From Tetrastigma voinierianum (lineage: Eukaryota > Streptophyta > Magnoliopsida > Vitales > Vitaceae), in NCBI GenBank assembly GCA_016808115.1, contig JAEQBH010000991.1, positions 248,001-312,000 of the forward strand: DNA of 64,000 bases. Reading direction: 5' to 3'. Under the pieces are notes generated by a model. The model was not told the DNA's origin and ran no database searches. It worked only from the letters and a program-made list of their open reading frames with translations. Positions 33,078-44,645 of this stretch are shown here, piece by piece (within the stretch, counting starts at the first letter, position 1; the number at the start of each line of letters is the position of its first letter). A program made the translations under genes and the position numbers.

Positions 33078-36000
33078 TCTATGACACTGCAAGTGCACAG
33101 GTCATATAAGTAGTAAAATCTGAATGTAAGTCCAGGTATCATTCCCACATAGATTAGCAACAAATTAAAGATCAACTACCCCAACTATTAAAATTCCATA
33201 CTATTTGGACTAAGAACTCAAAGTGAAAGTTTTATCTAAACAACAAAAATTAAAGATCCTATACTATTGAATATTATCAAACTAAGCTAAACAAAAGTAA
33301 ATGAATAAAAATAAATTGTATCTATAAAGAGATGGATTGAATGGTTTTTCTGTGAAACAGAAAAACTATCAATGAAATGAAGCAGTGATTGGCTACAAAA
33401 GTATGTGCTCTGTTCTATGTATGGATGCAGTTTTATCAAAAATTCTAATTGTTGGAATTGGATTTCTCCGTATTCCTTGGTTAGATACCCTTGCTTCTCT
33501 CGAACCAAGATCCAACCCGGCTACAGTATTCAAATTATCTTGCAAGATGCTGGGTATTTTTCTCTCTCGATACTTCACACCATTTCTGTTGACAGCAGAC
33601 CTTTTGCTTTTCCTTCATCGAATTTTTATAAGTTTCTACCCACTTAATTGGTGGCTGGCCTCAAAAATCTATAAGTTAGTCCACTTTCCCTTGATTAGAT
33701 ATGAGCTAACACGAGGTTAAGAACTACCTCTAGATTAAAGTGAACTCTACGATTATTTATATTGTTAAATACACCCTCCAACTTCAATTATGAGCGAATG
33801 GGGATTTATCAAAATGAACTCTCAGAGCTCAGCAGTTCGTCAATGGTAGTCTAGCATACCCAGAAAAGAATACTCTCAGCTCTTAGGAATCTCCGTCTCT
33901 GTATCACTCAGAGGGCATCCTGGATATCAGAGCAAGATACATTCTCTCAACTAGTATTCGGTACTACTATTGGGAACTTAACAATTAACGAAGACACTAG
34001 TCGTAAAGCCAAGACCCAGTATTTCTCCGTAGTTGTGCGGAAGGCGCAGCTAAATGTAAATCAAATCCAGCACAGCTGCGCCCTGATTAATTCATTGCGA
34101 ATTAAGGAATGGAGTACCGATCACATACAACCCTTTATTAATTGCAATGGCGAAAAGCGAATTCTAGAAATTTGTCTAGAATTCATAAATTTTCGACGAT
34201 ATCTGAAGAAAATACGCAGAAATAAATCCGGCTCTACTGCGTCTACTACTGATTCATGATTCAAATCGAAAGAAATAAACTAAAAATAAAAAAGAAATAA
34301 AAATCTAATCTAAACTATACAATGAGTTCCTCTCCTTTCCCCTTTTCTGGGTAGTGAAGACGGAAGCCCCTTTATTATTCTAATCTTTGTCTGTTATCTT
34401 TTGTAAAATGAATTTGGGCAGATCCCAAAAAAGCTCATTAAATTTCCAAAGAAAAGGCCCGACTCACTGTTCTATATCGTAACCTCAAGTTGATGTCGCG
34501 ACGCCGTTTCTCTGCTCGTGATTAGTCAGCCTCGTATCTCTACGCAACGGTTTTCTTATGCTTCCCGCGTCCAGGTGGCGACATCGTTCATAATCCACGA
34601 CCTCATTTTCGATGTTTCTTAGTGTTGATGTCGCGACCTCACGGTGATATCGTGACCTCTTGTCTTTATCTTCCCAGCCACGAGTTGCGGCAATGATTTT
34701 AGGATTGCGACCACCTTTATGTTTATAAGATGGCTTCATGTTGCTTGACCTTGATTTCTTGAATTACATGATTGTATTGGTGGTCTTCACCCTTCACAAG
34801 TTTCAATTTTATGTCGCGACCTCCTAGTGATGTCGCAACCTCTTTTGCTGCCCATTTCTTTTTTTCTGGTCGCAACCTCAGTTCTTTATTTGCAGCGGTT
34901 TTCTCGCTCCGCCTTTATTCCAGTCGCTGACCTCGAGGTGATATCGCGACCTCTTTCTTATACCTTAGCTCTTCTTGAAGTCCACGACCTCGAAATTAGT
35001 GAGTGACATGGTTCATGATCTGTGATCATTAAATGGTTGCAACTTGGTTTTCTTGTCAAGACTTGATTCACTGTTTCATGTCGCGGCCTAATGACATGTC
35101 GCGACCTCAGTTCAGAACCTTTCATTAAAAACTAGTTGCACGTCTTTTACTTGCGAAGACCTCTCTTGTGGCTTTCATTGACAGATCCACGTCGCGACAT
35201 CGGAGTGATGTCGCGACCTCAGTTGTATTCTGTTGATGTCGCGACATCATAGTGGTGTCGCGACATGGATTTCTTTGTCTCAACTTCTTTCTTTAAGTCA
35301 CGACTTCACTTGTTTAGGACCATTTCTTATCGAAGTGAAATTGGTGATGTCGTGACTTGGAGCTTGACAACAACTAAACTGCATGCGTGACCCGATTTTC
35401 AGTTCGACTTCAGTGCGCGTAAGCTGGTCTCTTACGGTTCTGGCCCGAAATTTTAGCTTTTCTTTGTATTTTCTGCAAATCGGTTACAGTAAAAAAAAAG
35501 ATCCACATTCTGCCAAATAAATCAACATTTAACTGTAATATACCTGAAAAATGGATTAAAAAATCTAATGAGTTTTTGGACACATCAAATTCCCTGACTT
35601 AACATTTTCTTGTCCCCGAGCAAAGAAAAAATTGTTTGTCCTCAAACAAATAAGCTTAAAATTTTTAAGGACATTTTTCTGATCCATACCACAGTCTTTC
35701 TCATTCCACCTTCTAATCTGGAAATAAGAGATACCAGCATCGTTTTAAATTTCATTTTCGATTCAAGAATAAGAAATGGTATACTTCTATCACAAATTTC
35801 CTTGCTAAATAATGTATTTAAATAGTTTATTCAACAAGTCTTGTTCTGTGTGTGTGTGCAGGTCTTCAATCCTTTTCATCTTCATGTTGAATTTAGTTGA
35901 TCTTCTGAGAGTTTTCTTGGTGGTGGTGAGATCCCATAGGCTTGTTTTTCATATTGAGTCTCCACTAATGCGAATTAAATTCAACCTTCAGAATCAATGA

Positions 36001-37250
36001 GGTCTTCGGGCTTGTAATGTTGGGCTTAGGTGATAGGGTAGATAATGGGAAAAATTTAAGTTGCAAATCACCGGTTCCATTCCTTTGTGCTTGTTCCTTC
36101 GACTTTCACTCTTTTCTTCAGCTGTACTTATTAATTCTCTGATCTTGGCACAGTTCATCTTTGCGAGATTCTTTTATGGTGCCATTCCATATGCACTTTA
36201 TTAGAGCGAGGTCCTTTGTTGCTTGAACTCTTTTGCTTTTGTTTTCACAGGTTGGGAACAGTGCAATGTTTGTCTTCTTAGACTTTCTATTCCTCTTAGA
36301 GAACTTTCGTGCCCAGCTCCCATACGAGTTGGTATTGAGTATGTGTTAAACACCCCTCCCGAGCTTAATTGTTCGAGGGAAATAGGCCACAAGACAAAAC
36401 TTATTCCCTTTTCAAAGAATTACGCATCTTTACTTCTTCGCCTCCTTCATTGTAACATTTAGATTATTTATTTGAACTTGTTTCTTTCTTTATAATAGAC
36501 TTTTTCTGTATTGGAAACTAGATAAATTGGGCTCTTTGCTGTAGGATTATTGCAAGGAAGGGAATTTAGGTTTTCAGTTGCTATTTATTGAAGAAATAAG
36601 GCTTATTTGGCTTAAATCAAGGAACTAGAGAATATGCTTTAGCATATATTGAGGGTAGGCTTAGAAAAGCTCAAGCGCCAGGATGGCCTCTATCACTTCT
36701 TGTCGATTTGTTTTCACCTAAGATTTCGCCTCGATCAATAATCCCGACAAGTTCTGGGACTATGGACTCTCAATCCACGAATTTCCCGGAAGATGTTCCT
36801 AATTCCTCTCAAAGTTTCATAAGTTTTGTTGACCCAAGTATATTATTTCTTCAAGACTTGTACTTATTCTTGTCTGCCCATTATTTCAGCAGTACTCTAT
36901 TCCATCAGCAATAACCATTTCAATTTTTAATATATCTTTTGAATTTAAACAATGCAGGCAGCACTCCTAATTTCCAGTTTAATAATTCGCGCCTTTATTC
37001 TTCCTGAAATTTTGTTCTTGGGAAAGAACATAATTGTTTATTTGATCCTTGCACAGACAAGGATTTATTATTTTCATGCTAAACAGAAAATAACACGAAC
37101 ACAAAATTTCTCAAGTCAATTCATGAACTAAAATATTAATTTGTAGGTCAACAAGAATTTTTATTCAAATATCAAAACAATTTCGATATTGTACAATCTA
37201 CTTTCCCTACAAATAAGACTATAACTAAATCAGAGAAAAACTTTCTATTT
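33078..37250 (-). repeat. Probable 3' LTR and noncoding tail of Athila-like element B
   Basis: The left end at 33078 gives TG on the plus strand, which is the CA end of a minus-strand LTR. The part at 35570-37000 is related to 1430-2750 of element A in the same orientation. I cannot place the inner LTR boundary because no second LTR of this copy is present. Short open stretches here show no known domain. Confidence 0.5.
34490..35350. repeat. Dispersed GTCGCGAC palindrome field (copy B)
   Basis: Eight exact GTCGCGAC motifs occur at 34495, 34630, 34813, 35098, 35191, 35210, 35238 and 35257. They are mostly in the longer form ATGTCGCGACCTC, with further variants between them. The motifs tend to come in pairs 19-28 bp apart towards the right end. 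A smaller group of variants (TTGCGAC and similar) lies at 38085-38275. Confidence 0.7.
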
Positions 37251-38789
37251 CTTCATCTAAAACTCTATATCTTCCCTCCGAAGGTTGTAGCTTCTGCCTC
37301 ATTTGGTTCACCAGACCTTGAGCTTGCTCCAAGTGGTCGAGTTGTTAACAAGGTGATCGACAAATTAGCGCCTTCCTTCCCACTTACCAACTGGAGCTTC
37401 GTCGAGTTGATGGGTTCTAATTAACCCTTCTTCCAATTCCCTTCCCATCAACCACTCTCTTGATTACACAACGTTTTATGGATTAGTGAATGGAATTGGT
37501 TTGTTTTCCGACTCCATTCATTCCATAAGCTATGTGTTTGTAGCCTAGGAACTCTTCTTTTTCTCTCATTCTCCCTTCTCTTCATTCTTTTTGCTTATTT
37601 TTCCTGTTGTTCTCCCATCCTTTTATAGTGATTTTGAGTCTCTTGGGAACTACAAGACCATTTATTCTTTCTTTGGGTGCGATGCGGGAATTAGATAGAG
37701 GTTTCTCGAATTCATGCTTCTTTGCTATTTCATGAGTTTTGGAATTTGGTGGAGAATATTGATGTTTTTCGAGAGTTATTAAATTCCTAGGATTATTCTC
37801 TTTGGCTGAGCAAACCAAACCAATTAGTTTAATCAAGACGGTTATGTTTACGCATTAATAACTATTTATTTCAAACTTTTGAATGAGTGATGCAGAATTG
37901 AAAGGTTTAAGTTAATTTGGAACTAACCTTGAAATTGGAGTGGATCGTTGGCTCAATTTATTTCACGTCATCATATTTTTAAGCTTTTCAATTGATGATT
38001 TTCAATGAGTTTTATTTTTAATGCTGGGACGCCCAAAATGAGAGGTTTAAAATTCCTCTTTTATGGAATTTTGGACTTTTAGTTGCGACCCGGGATTTTG
38101 TTGCGACACGAAAATGTGGTGCGACAGAATTTTATGTCACAACTTTCTCTTTTCTTTCCTTGCTTTATTTTAGTCATGACCTCAGTTTCACTGTTTCTAC
38201 TTCCTTTTCAATTTGATTGCTTCCACATCCAGCATTCTTGGTTGCAACTTTTTGGATTAGTGTTGCGACCAGAAAATTTTAAGTCTTCCTAAACAATCAA
38301 ATTCACAACAATTTCAATTTATTCAAATCCAATCAAGACAACTGCAACTCAATTCATCTTCATCATGCAAATATTCAACAAATTCATCCTCTATGCTTCA
38401 CATTCAAAATTTAAACACCGGAACAAATTAAAAATTCCCCAAACTTCCAGTCATGCCATATCGAGACAAAATTTAATAAAATCAAGAAGTGTCTTGCCTT
38501 TTTGTCTCTTATCGATTGAGTTTACGATTATAAAATCTCTCCTTTTGCAAAACTTTCATTTTACTACAAAACGAACAAAAATATTTACCTACTCTTAAAT
38601 CAAATATGAATCAAATTTCACAAAGCTAATAGAAAATGTAAACCACAAAATTGTAAACTATAACAGAAAAACTTCAAACAAGCGATGTGGATTGTCTTCC
38701 CACCATTTGCTCATTTTTTAGTATTTAGCTGGACTTTCTACTGCCATTGTTCTGTTTCTTCAATTTCCCTTATTCAGAACTAAGGATTA
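37251..38789 (-). other. Spacer between integrase and tail in element B, env-position ORF not seen
   Basis: In element A the corresponding place carries the broken env-position ORF. Here none of its key strings can be read. A TATA-like CTATAAAAGG on the minus strand lies at about 37620-37628. The rest is AT-rich and noncoding. Confidence 0.45.
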
Positions 38790-39736
38790 ATCTTCCAATT
38801 GCTTTCTCCCAAGTGCTTTAATCTCTGGCCATTAACTTTGAACTCCTCATGATTCTTTGGTTCTAATTATCCGCGCCCCAAGCGTATGCTTGATACCAGC
38901 GTATGGTCCCACTCCATTTTGGTTAAGCTTTCCTTGAAAGAGTCTTAGTCTGGAGTTGAATAACGAGGGCTGATCTCACGCATGAATTCCCTCGCCAAAT
39001 TCTTTGATCATGCCATTTTTGTTTTATCCTTGTAGGTCGACATTATCATAAATTCATTCCTTAACTCTTCAATTCATTTTAGCTGGAGTAGCCTCTCTTC
39101 TTTAGCGACTTTGAAATCAAAATTGCTTAAGCTTCTTGATGGTCTACATAGCTTATATTCTAGCTCGAGGTAGATGACAAAGGTTTTTCCAAGACAAGCA
39201 CAGTATGGGGACATTCCAATGGGAGTTTTAAAAGCAGTCCTGTATGCCCAGAGTGCATCATCAAGCTTCAAAGACCAATCTCTTATGCTAGAACTTACAG
39301 TCTTTTCAACAATTTTCTTTATCTCCTTGTTGGAAATTTCAGCTTGCCCATTTGTTTGAGGATGATAAGCCAAGCTCATAATGTGTTAGATACCATATCT
39401 ACCCATTAGTTTGTCAAACACCTTATTTGCAAAATGGCTCCCTCCATCACTTGATTATGGTTAGATTGTCCCAATCTGCGAGAATATTTCTTTGTAAAAA
39501 ATCCCACAAGCGTAGTAGCAGCATTCTTTGGGTAGTACTTGCCTCTGACCCATTTTTGATACATAATCCACGACTAGGGTATGTATGTATTTCCAAATGA
39601 AATTGGAAAAGGCCCTATAAAATCCATTCCCCAATACATCGAAACCGATTGCACCACCCGGGGATACCTTGCGGGGGCATTTCATGTCTTTGCGTATTTC
39701 CCATTCTTTGGCATTGATCCACATAACTTCACCCAT
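38790..39736 (-). pseudogene. pol: Integrase remnant of Athila-like element B
   Basis: At 39379-39074: SLAYHPQTNGQAEISNKEIK, then DDALWAYRTAFKTPIGMSPY, the core region bearing the last catalytic Glu. Upstream (39736-39461) the first catalytic region is readable in pieces. Downstream, NHEEFKVNGQRLKHLG-like residues near 38845-38800 mark the C-terminal end. Frame breaks occur at about 39400 and 39150. Confidence 0.8.
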
Positions 39737-40129
39737 TCAGCCCGGTCCTTAAAAATAGTAGGCTAGTAAAATCGGTAGGAGAATTTTGTGCATTGTTTTA
39801 TATCTACTGAAAATGTCCTCCTTCATGGTGATGCATGACATTCTTGTAAAATCTTGCTTTGCTCACCCATGCAGTACAAATGTCCTTATAATCGGATCAT
39901 TTCCTCTTTTAAACAATAATGGGTCATCCTAGATGTAGTACCTTTATCGATCCTTAGCTTTCTCTGGTGGTAGATGGTCTGGTGGCATAATTCCTGAGCT
40001 AAAGAAGTTCACAATATCCGACATACGGGTGTTTTGGAGTGATATTTGGAATAAGCGTTCATCTGGAAAAATTTTATGCTATTTCCCTTTCTTCTTCTTA
40101 TCTGGTAGGTTTCTCCACTCTTGTCAAGT

Positions 40130-41262
40130 GATCAGCTATAACATTGTCTAGCCCTTCTTGGCAAATTTCTAAATCAGTCCTACTTGATACTTAGTACCCA
40201 CACGATCGGACTTGGCTTTGCTTCTTTCTTTGCCATTAGATGTAATTGTTGCATGATCGGTGTGTATAACATAGGACCCCAATGTATGGCCTAAATTTGT
40301 CACATGCAAATACTATTGCCCGACATCCTTTTAAGTAGTAGAGTAATTTTCTGACTATTGAAGGTTTTTACGGCATAATATATGGCCTTGAACACTTTCT
40401 ACGTCCCGATACGGCTCCCATTGCAAAATCTTCAGCATCACACATGATTTCCATTCTCTGTTCCAATATGGTTTTGCCATGATGGGAGCTTCAACTAATT
40501 TGAATTTGATTTCTTCAAAGCTTCTGAGATTAATCAAACCAGAACTTGTTATCATGCTCACATTGTCCACACGAGTCGATCTGCTTTTGAGAAATTTCGA
40601 TAAATCTTAATAGAAATCCAGCATGTCCTAAGAAACTTCTAATTCCCTTGACTGTAGTAGGTGGCATCAAATTTCTTATAATTGAAACTTTTGCTTGGTC
40701 TACCTCAAGCCCTGCTGCAGAAATCATGTGCCCCAAGACAATTCCTTCTATAACCATAAAATGGCATTTTTCCTAATTCAGAGCTAGATTCTTGTCCTTA
40801 CACCTTTGAAGTACTGTCTCCAAGTTATGCAGGCACTTTTCAAAACTGGATCCATACATTGTAAAATCATCCATGAAGATCTCCATAACTTCTTCTGCTA
40901 AATCAAAAAATATAGACATCATGCATCTTTGGAAGGTACCAGGAGCATTACACAAACCAAATTCTCCTAAAAACAAAAGTACCAAATGGGCATGTAAAGT
41001 GGTTTTCTCTGATTCTCAGATTGCAATAGAAATTGGTTATATCGAGTATCCATCGAAAACAAAAGTGAGGGGGTGTCACTGCTAACCTATCCGATCGATA
41101 AATGAAAGGCAAGGGAAAATTATCCTTTCTTGTTGCAGTATTCAATTTTCTGTAATCAATACACATCCTCCATCCTGTCACAGTTCTTGTAGGAATCAGT
41201 TCATTCTTTTCATTTATGATCATAATGAATCCACCTTTCTTAGGAACCACATGCACTGGGCT
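40130..41262 (-). pseudogene. pol: RT and RNase H remnant of Athila-like element B
   Basis: Coding begins abruptly at 41262 with SPVHVVPKKGGFIMIINEKN, then TGWRMCIDYRKLNTATRKDN. The palm carries FMDDF at 40877-40863 within VMEIFMDDFTMYGSSFEKCL. The thumb gives VIEGIVLGHMISAAGLEVDQ, then SFLGHAGFLLRFI (40757-40600). RNase H is badly decayed from about 40500 to 40130. Residues just upstream of 41262 belong to an inserted LTR. The missing linker reappears at 46434-46107, in the same strand and order. Confidence 0.84.
41258..41262. repeat. Left target-site duplication GGGCT of the long LTR insertion
   Basis: GGGCT precedes TGTCACAACCC at 41263 and is repeated at 46107-46111. Athila coding frames on the two sides adjoin at this point, which supports the boundary, although the right LTR end does not show a clean CA. 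Confidence 0.5.
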
Positions 41263-42017
41263 TGTCACAACCCTTTCCCCGGTCCGACCCGATTGGCGAA
41301 TCCGAACCGATTTCGGGTGCGAAACCATATACTGGGACTCTTTACTTTTTTTTTTTTTTTTTGAGCTTAACTTATACATGTGGGTATACAAAATTTTTTT
41401 GTAATAACCAAAGATCATTTATATACAAAGAACTACCGCGGGTGGTGTCCATCAAAATCTATGCATATGAGTCCCATTTACTTATACAAACACTTATACA
41501 TATACATATCAATGCAAATCATCGAGAGAGATCGCGAATAGATGGGTGGCACCTATCTGCGAGATGGCGCGTCTTCTTGATGTGGAATGTCTGTCCTCTT
41601 TATCTCCTCTTGATGCCTACAGTTGAACACCAGTGCTAAACTTTGCGCTTAGTGAACATATAGACGATAACGACCAGCCAACAATAAATGTGTCACAAAA
41701 TCTTTTTACATCTACTTTTCTTTATGCATGTAAGCAGAAAGCCTATTCTTATATGACTTTCTAACTCATCATAACACATGTAAGTTTTATCCTTTAGATT
41801 CCATATCTTTATCTTATTAAGTATTACTTCCATGTGTGTGTCATTTACAAGTTCTTCATCTCTTCTACATGTATGGCATGTCAGTCATAAATCGAACAAC
41901 TTATACATATACAATGACAAATGAACATATCAAAGTCATATCAAGTATACAAGATCAAATTAAACGATACGGCTTAATTTCATTTAGTTTATCATTTTAT
42001 TTAAATTTTCATTTTCA

Positions 42018-42370
42018 AAAGTGTCGCGACCGAATCCCGACTTGACCCGATTGGTGGATCCAAGCCGGAGCGCGGTTTACTCCGACATTTTCAATTATCT
42101 TCTCAAAAACATTTTGTTTTATGTTATTAAATTTCGTTTTCAAAAGTGTCGCGGCCAGATACGACTTGGCCGTTGGTGGATCAAAAGCGGAGCCAGTTTA
42201 CTCAAGCGTTTTCAATTATCATCTCGCTCTTGCTTGGATTTTATTAAATTTTTATTTTCAAAAGTGTCACGGCGAGATCTGAGCTCGACCGAAGGTGGAT
42301 CGAACGGATCAGTTTACTCGACATTTCAATTATCTTCTCAAAACATTTTGTTTGATTTATTCCATTCTTA
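42018..42370 (+). repeat. About 120-bp tandem repeat, 3 copies, related to the LTR start
   Basis: Three units start AAAAGTGTCGCGACCG (42018), AAAAGTGTCGCGGCC (about 42140) and AAAAGTGTCACGGCG (about 42259). Each ends with TTTCAATTATC plus T/A-rich sequence. The unit opening (GTGTCGCGACCGAATCCC, then GACCCGATTGGTGGATCC) resembles the LTR start at 41263 (TGTCACAACCC, then GACCCGATTGGCGAATCC). Confidence 0.75.
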
Positions 42371-42694
42371 GTCTTTTTAATACGTGAAACATTTCATTTT
42401 GGGCAAGCCCATAATTATTTACAATTATCAAAATGCATTTACAATTAATGCTTTTATATCATAAACTCATGCTATTCATTTTCACATGCTTTCATTTTAC
42501 ATCATTTATCCATATCTGTATGCATTTTCAATGCAATAATTCAATTCACAATTCAATTTATGAGATTTAAACATATACATAAAATCATTTAAATCAATGT
42601 TGATTATTTCACTTGACTATTCAATTCACATTTACGTGATTCCGTTAAATAAAATCCCGCCCTTATTATCATTGATAATGTGCCTACATTTTAC

Positions 42695-44065
42695 AATTCG
42701 GTCTCCCATCATGGCGGATGCTGTTTGGGTGCATCTCGACCACGTGGTATCACTGTCGGTCTCCCTTCATGCCGGATCTTTGTTTGGTGCATCGAGCCAT
42801 TGAGTATCATTGTCGGTTCTCCCATCGCCGGATGTTGTTTGGTGCATCCCGACCACGTGATATCATTGTCGGTCTCCCGTCTTGTCGGATCTTGTTGGGT
42901 GTCGAAATCTGTGGTATCAATTAATACATCTCCCATCGCAGTGATCTTGTTTGATGCGCCCCAGACATGTGGTATCAATTATTCGATTCTCCCATCGCCG
43001 GCGGATCTGTTTGGTGCGTCGACATGTGAGTATCGCCAAATGGCGGTCTCCCATCATGACCGGATGCTGTTTGGTGTCCCGGCCACATCAGTATCATTTA
43101 TTCAATTCTCCCATCTGTATCGGATGTTGTTTGGTGCATCTGACCACGTGGTATCATTATTCGGTCTCCGTCATGTCGGGATCTTTGTTGGGTGCGTAGG
43201 TACGTGGTATCAATTATTACGTCTCCCATCGCGATGGATGTTGTTTGGTGCACCCGACATGTGGTATCAGATTGGCCGATTCTCCCGTCATGGCCGGATG
43301 TTTGGTACATCCCGACATGTGGTATCATATTCGGTCTCCACGTCATAGCCGGATGCTGTTTGCGTGCATCAGGCCGTGGTATCATTTATCCGGTCTCCAC
43401 GTCGCCGGATCTTTGTTGGGTGCATCCGACCGCGATGGTATCAATTATTAAATATCCCCATCGCAGCGGATGTTGGTCGCCCGACATGGTATCATTATCC
43501 GATTCTCCCATCATGAGCGGATGTGCGTTTGGTGCATCCGGCATGTGGTATCACTTATTGGTCTCGTCATCACCGGATCTTTGTTTGGTGCATCGAGCCA
43601 CGTGGTATCATTTAATCCGGTCTCTATCCGTAGCCGGATCTTTGTTGGTATCCGACCGTGTATGTTTATTCGGTCTCCCATCGTAGCCGGTCTTTGTTGG
43701 GTGCATCCCGACCGTGGTATCAATTATTACATCTCCCATCATGACGGATGCCGTTTGGTACATCTCGACATGGTATCACTGTCGGTCTCCCATCGCCGGA
43801 TGTCGTTTGGTGCATCGAGCCGTGGTATCAATTATTCGGTCTCCCATCATGCGGATGCGTTTGGTGCATCGACCGCGTGAGTATCAATTAAATGCCGCTC
43901 GCCATCGCGGCGGATGCGATTGGTGCATCCCTTGGTAGGACATTTCTTCAATGCCATCGCCATCATGCGAATGCCGATTAGTGCATCACTTAAGTGGGAC
44001 ATTGGATAATAAAGTGCCTTTAGCGGCGGATGCCGTTTGGTGCATCCCGTCAGGCGATTCATTTG
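42695..44065 (+). repeat. About 57-bp tandem array, roughly 24 copies
   Basis: Units open with TCTCCCATC, continue CGGATGTTGTTTGGTGCATC, and end with CGACCACGTGGTATCA or variants, before a short ATTATTCGG spacer. Unit starts fall at about 42703, 42760, 42817, 42873, 42930 and onward to about 44010. Copies differ by many small indels. At least four units keep an exact CACGTG. The open stretches of up to 222 codons across the array are a by-product of its periodicity, not genes. Confidence 0.85.
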
Positions 44066-44214
44066 GTGTATAATTCAATTCACGAATTAGGCCAGTTCCG
44101 TTTGATGAATAGTCATACCTCATCATTATTTTCATTGGTTTCAATTATGCATTTCATATTCCCTTTTCGTATTATCTTTTCCAAAGATATATAAATCTAC
44201 ATAATTTATCACAT

Positions 44215-44645
44215 ACTCATTCATGTACTCGATTCATGTACTCATTCATAAATTCATTTACTTATACTCATTCACGTATACTCATTCACGTGTACTCATT
44301 CATATGCTCATTTACGTATACTCATTCATATACTTATCCATGTATACTCATTCATGTATACTCATTTATATGCTATACTCATTCATACTAATTTATTCGA
44401 TGTGTAAACGTTTCTTATTTCTCATTCACGTTATACTCGTTCATGTTATACTCATTCATAAATTCATTTTACTTATACTGTTCATTATCGTTCATATGCT
44501 CATTTACGTATATAATTCATATACCCCTAATTTACATATTCAATCATGTGCTCATTGTACTCATTTACGTATGCTGTTTCATGTATACTTATTCATATAT
44601 TCATTCACATATACTTATTCATGTTTACTTATTCATATATTCTTG
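44215..44645 (+). repeat. Degenerate simple repeat, TACTCATTCATGTA type
   Basis: Short units (about 12-20 bp) of the form TACTCATTCATGTA or TACTCATTTACGTA recur for over 400 bp. The long open frame through it (199 codons, Ser/Tyr/Ile/His-rich) reflects the repeat. Confidence 0.8.

Noticed and set aside
41204..41418. Extended N-terminus of element B RT reading into the inserted LTR
   Set aside because: The extra residues are LTR sequence left of the insertion boundary, including the poly-T complement.
42680..43880. Open stretches of up to 222 codons on the plus strand
   Set aside because: They run through the 57-bp tandem array and exist in several frames and on both strands; they reflect repeat periodicity, not a gene.
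42695..44065. Possible CRISPR array
   Set aside because: Repeat and spacer are not distinct, units are degenerate throughout, there are no cas genes, and the context is a plant LTR.
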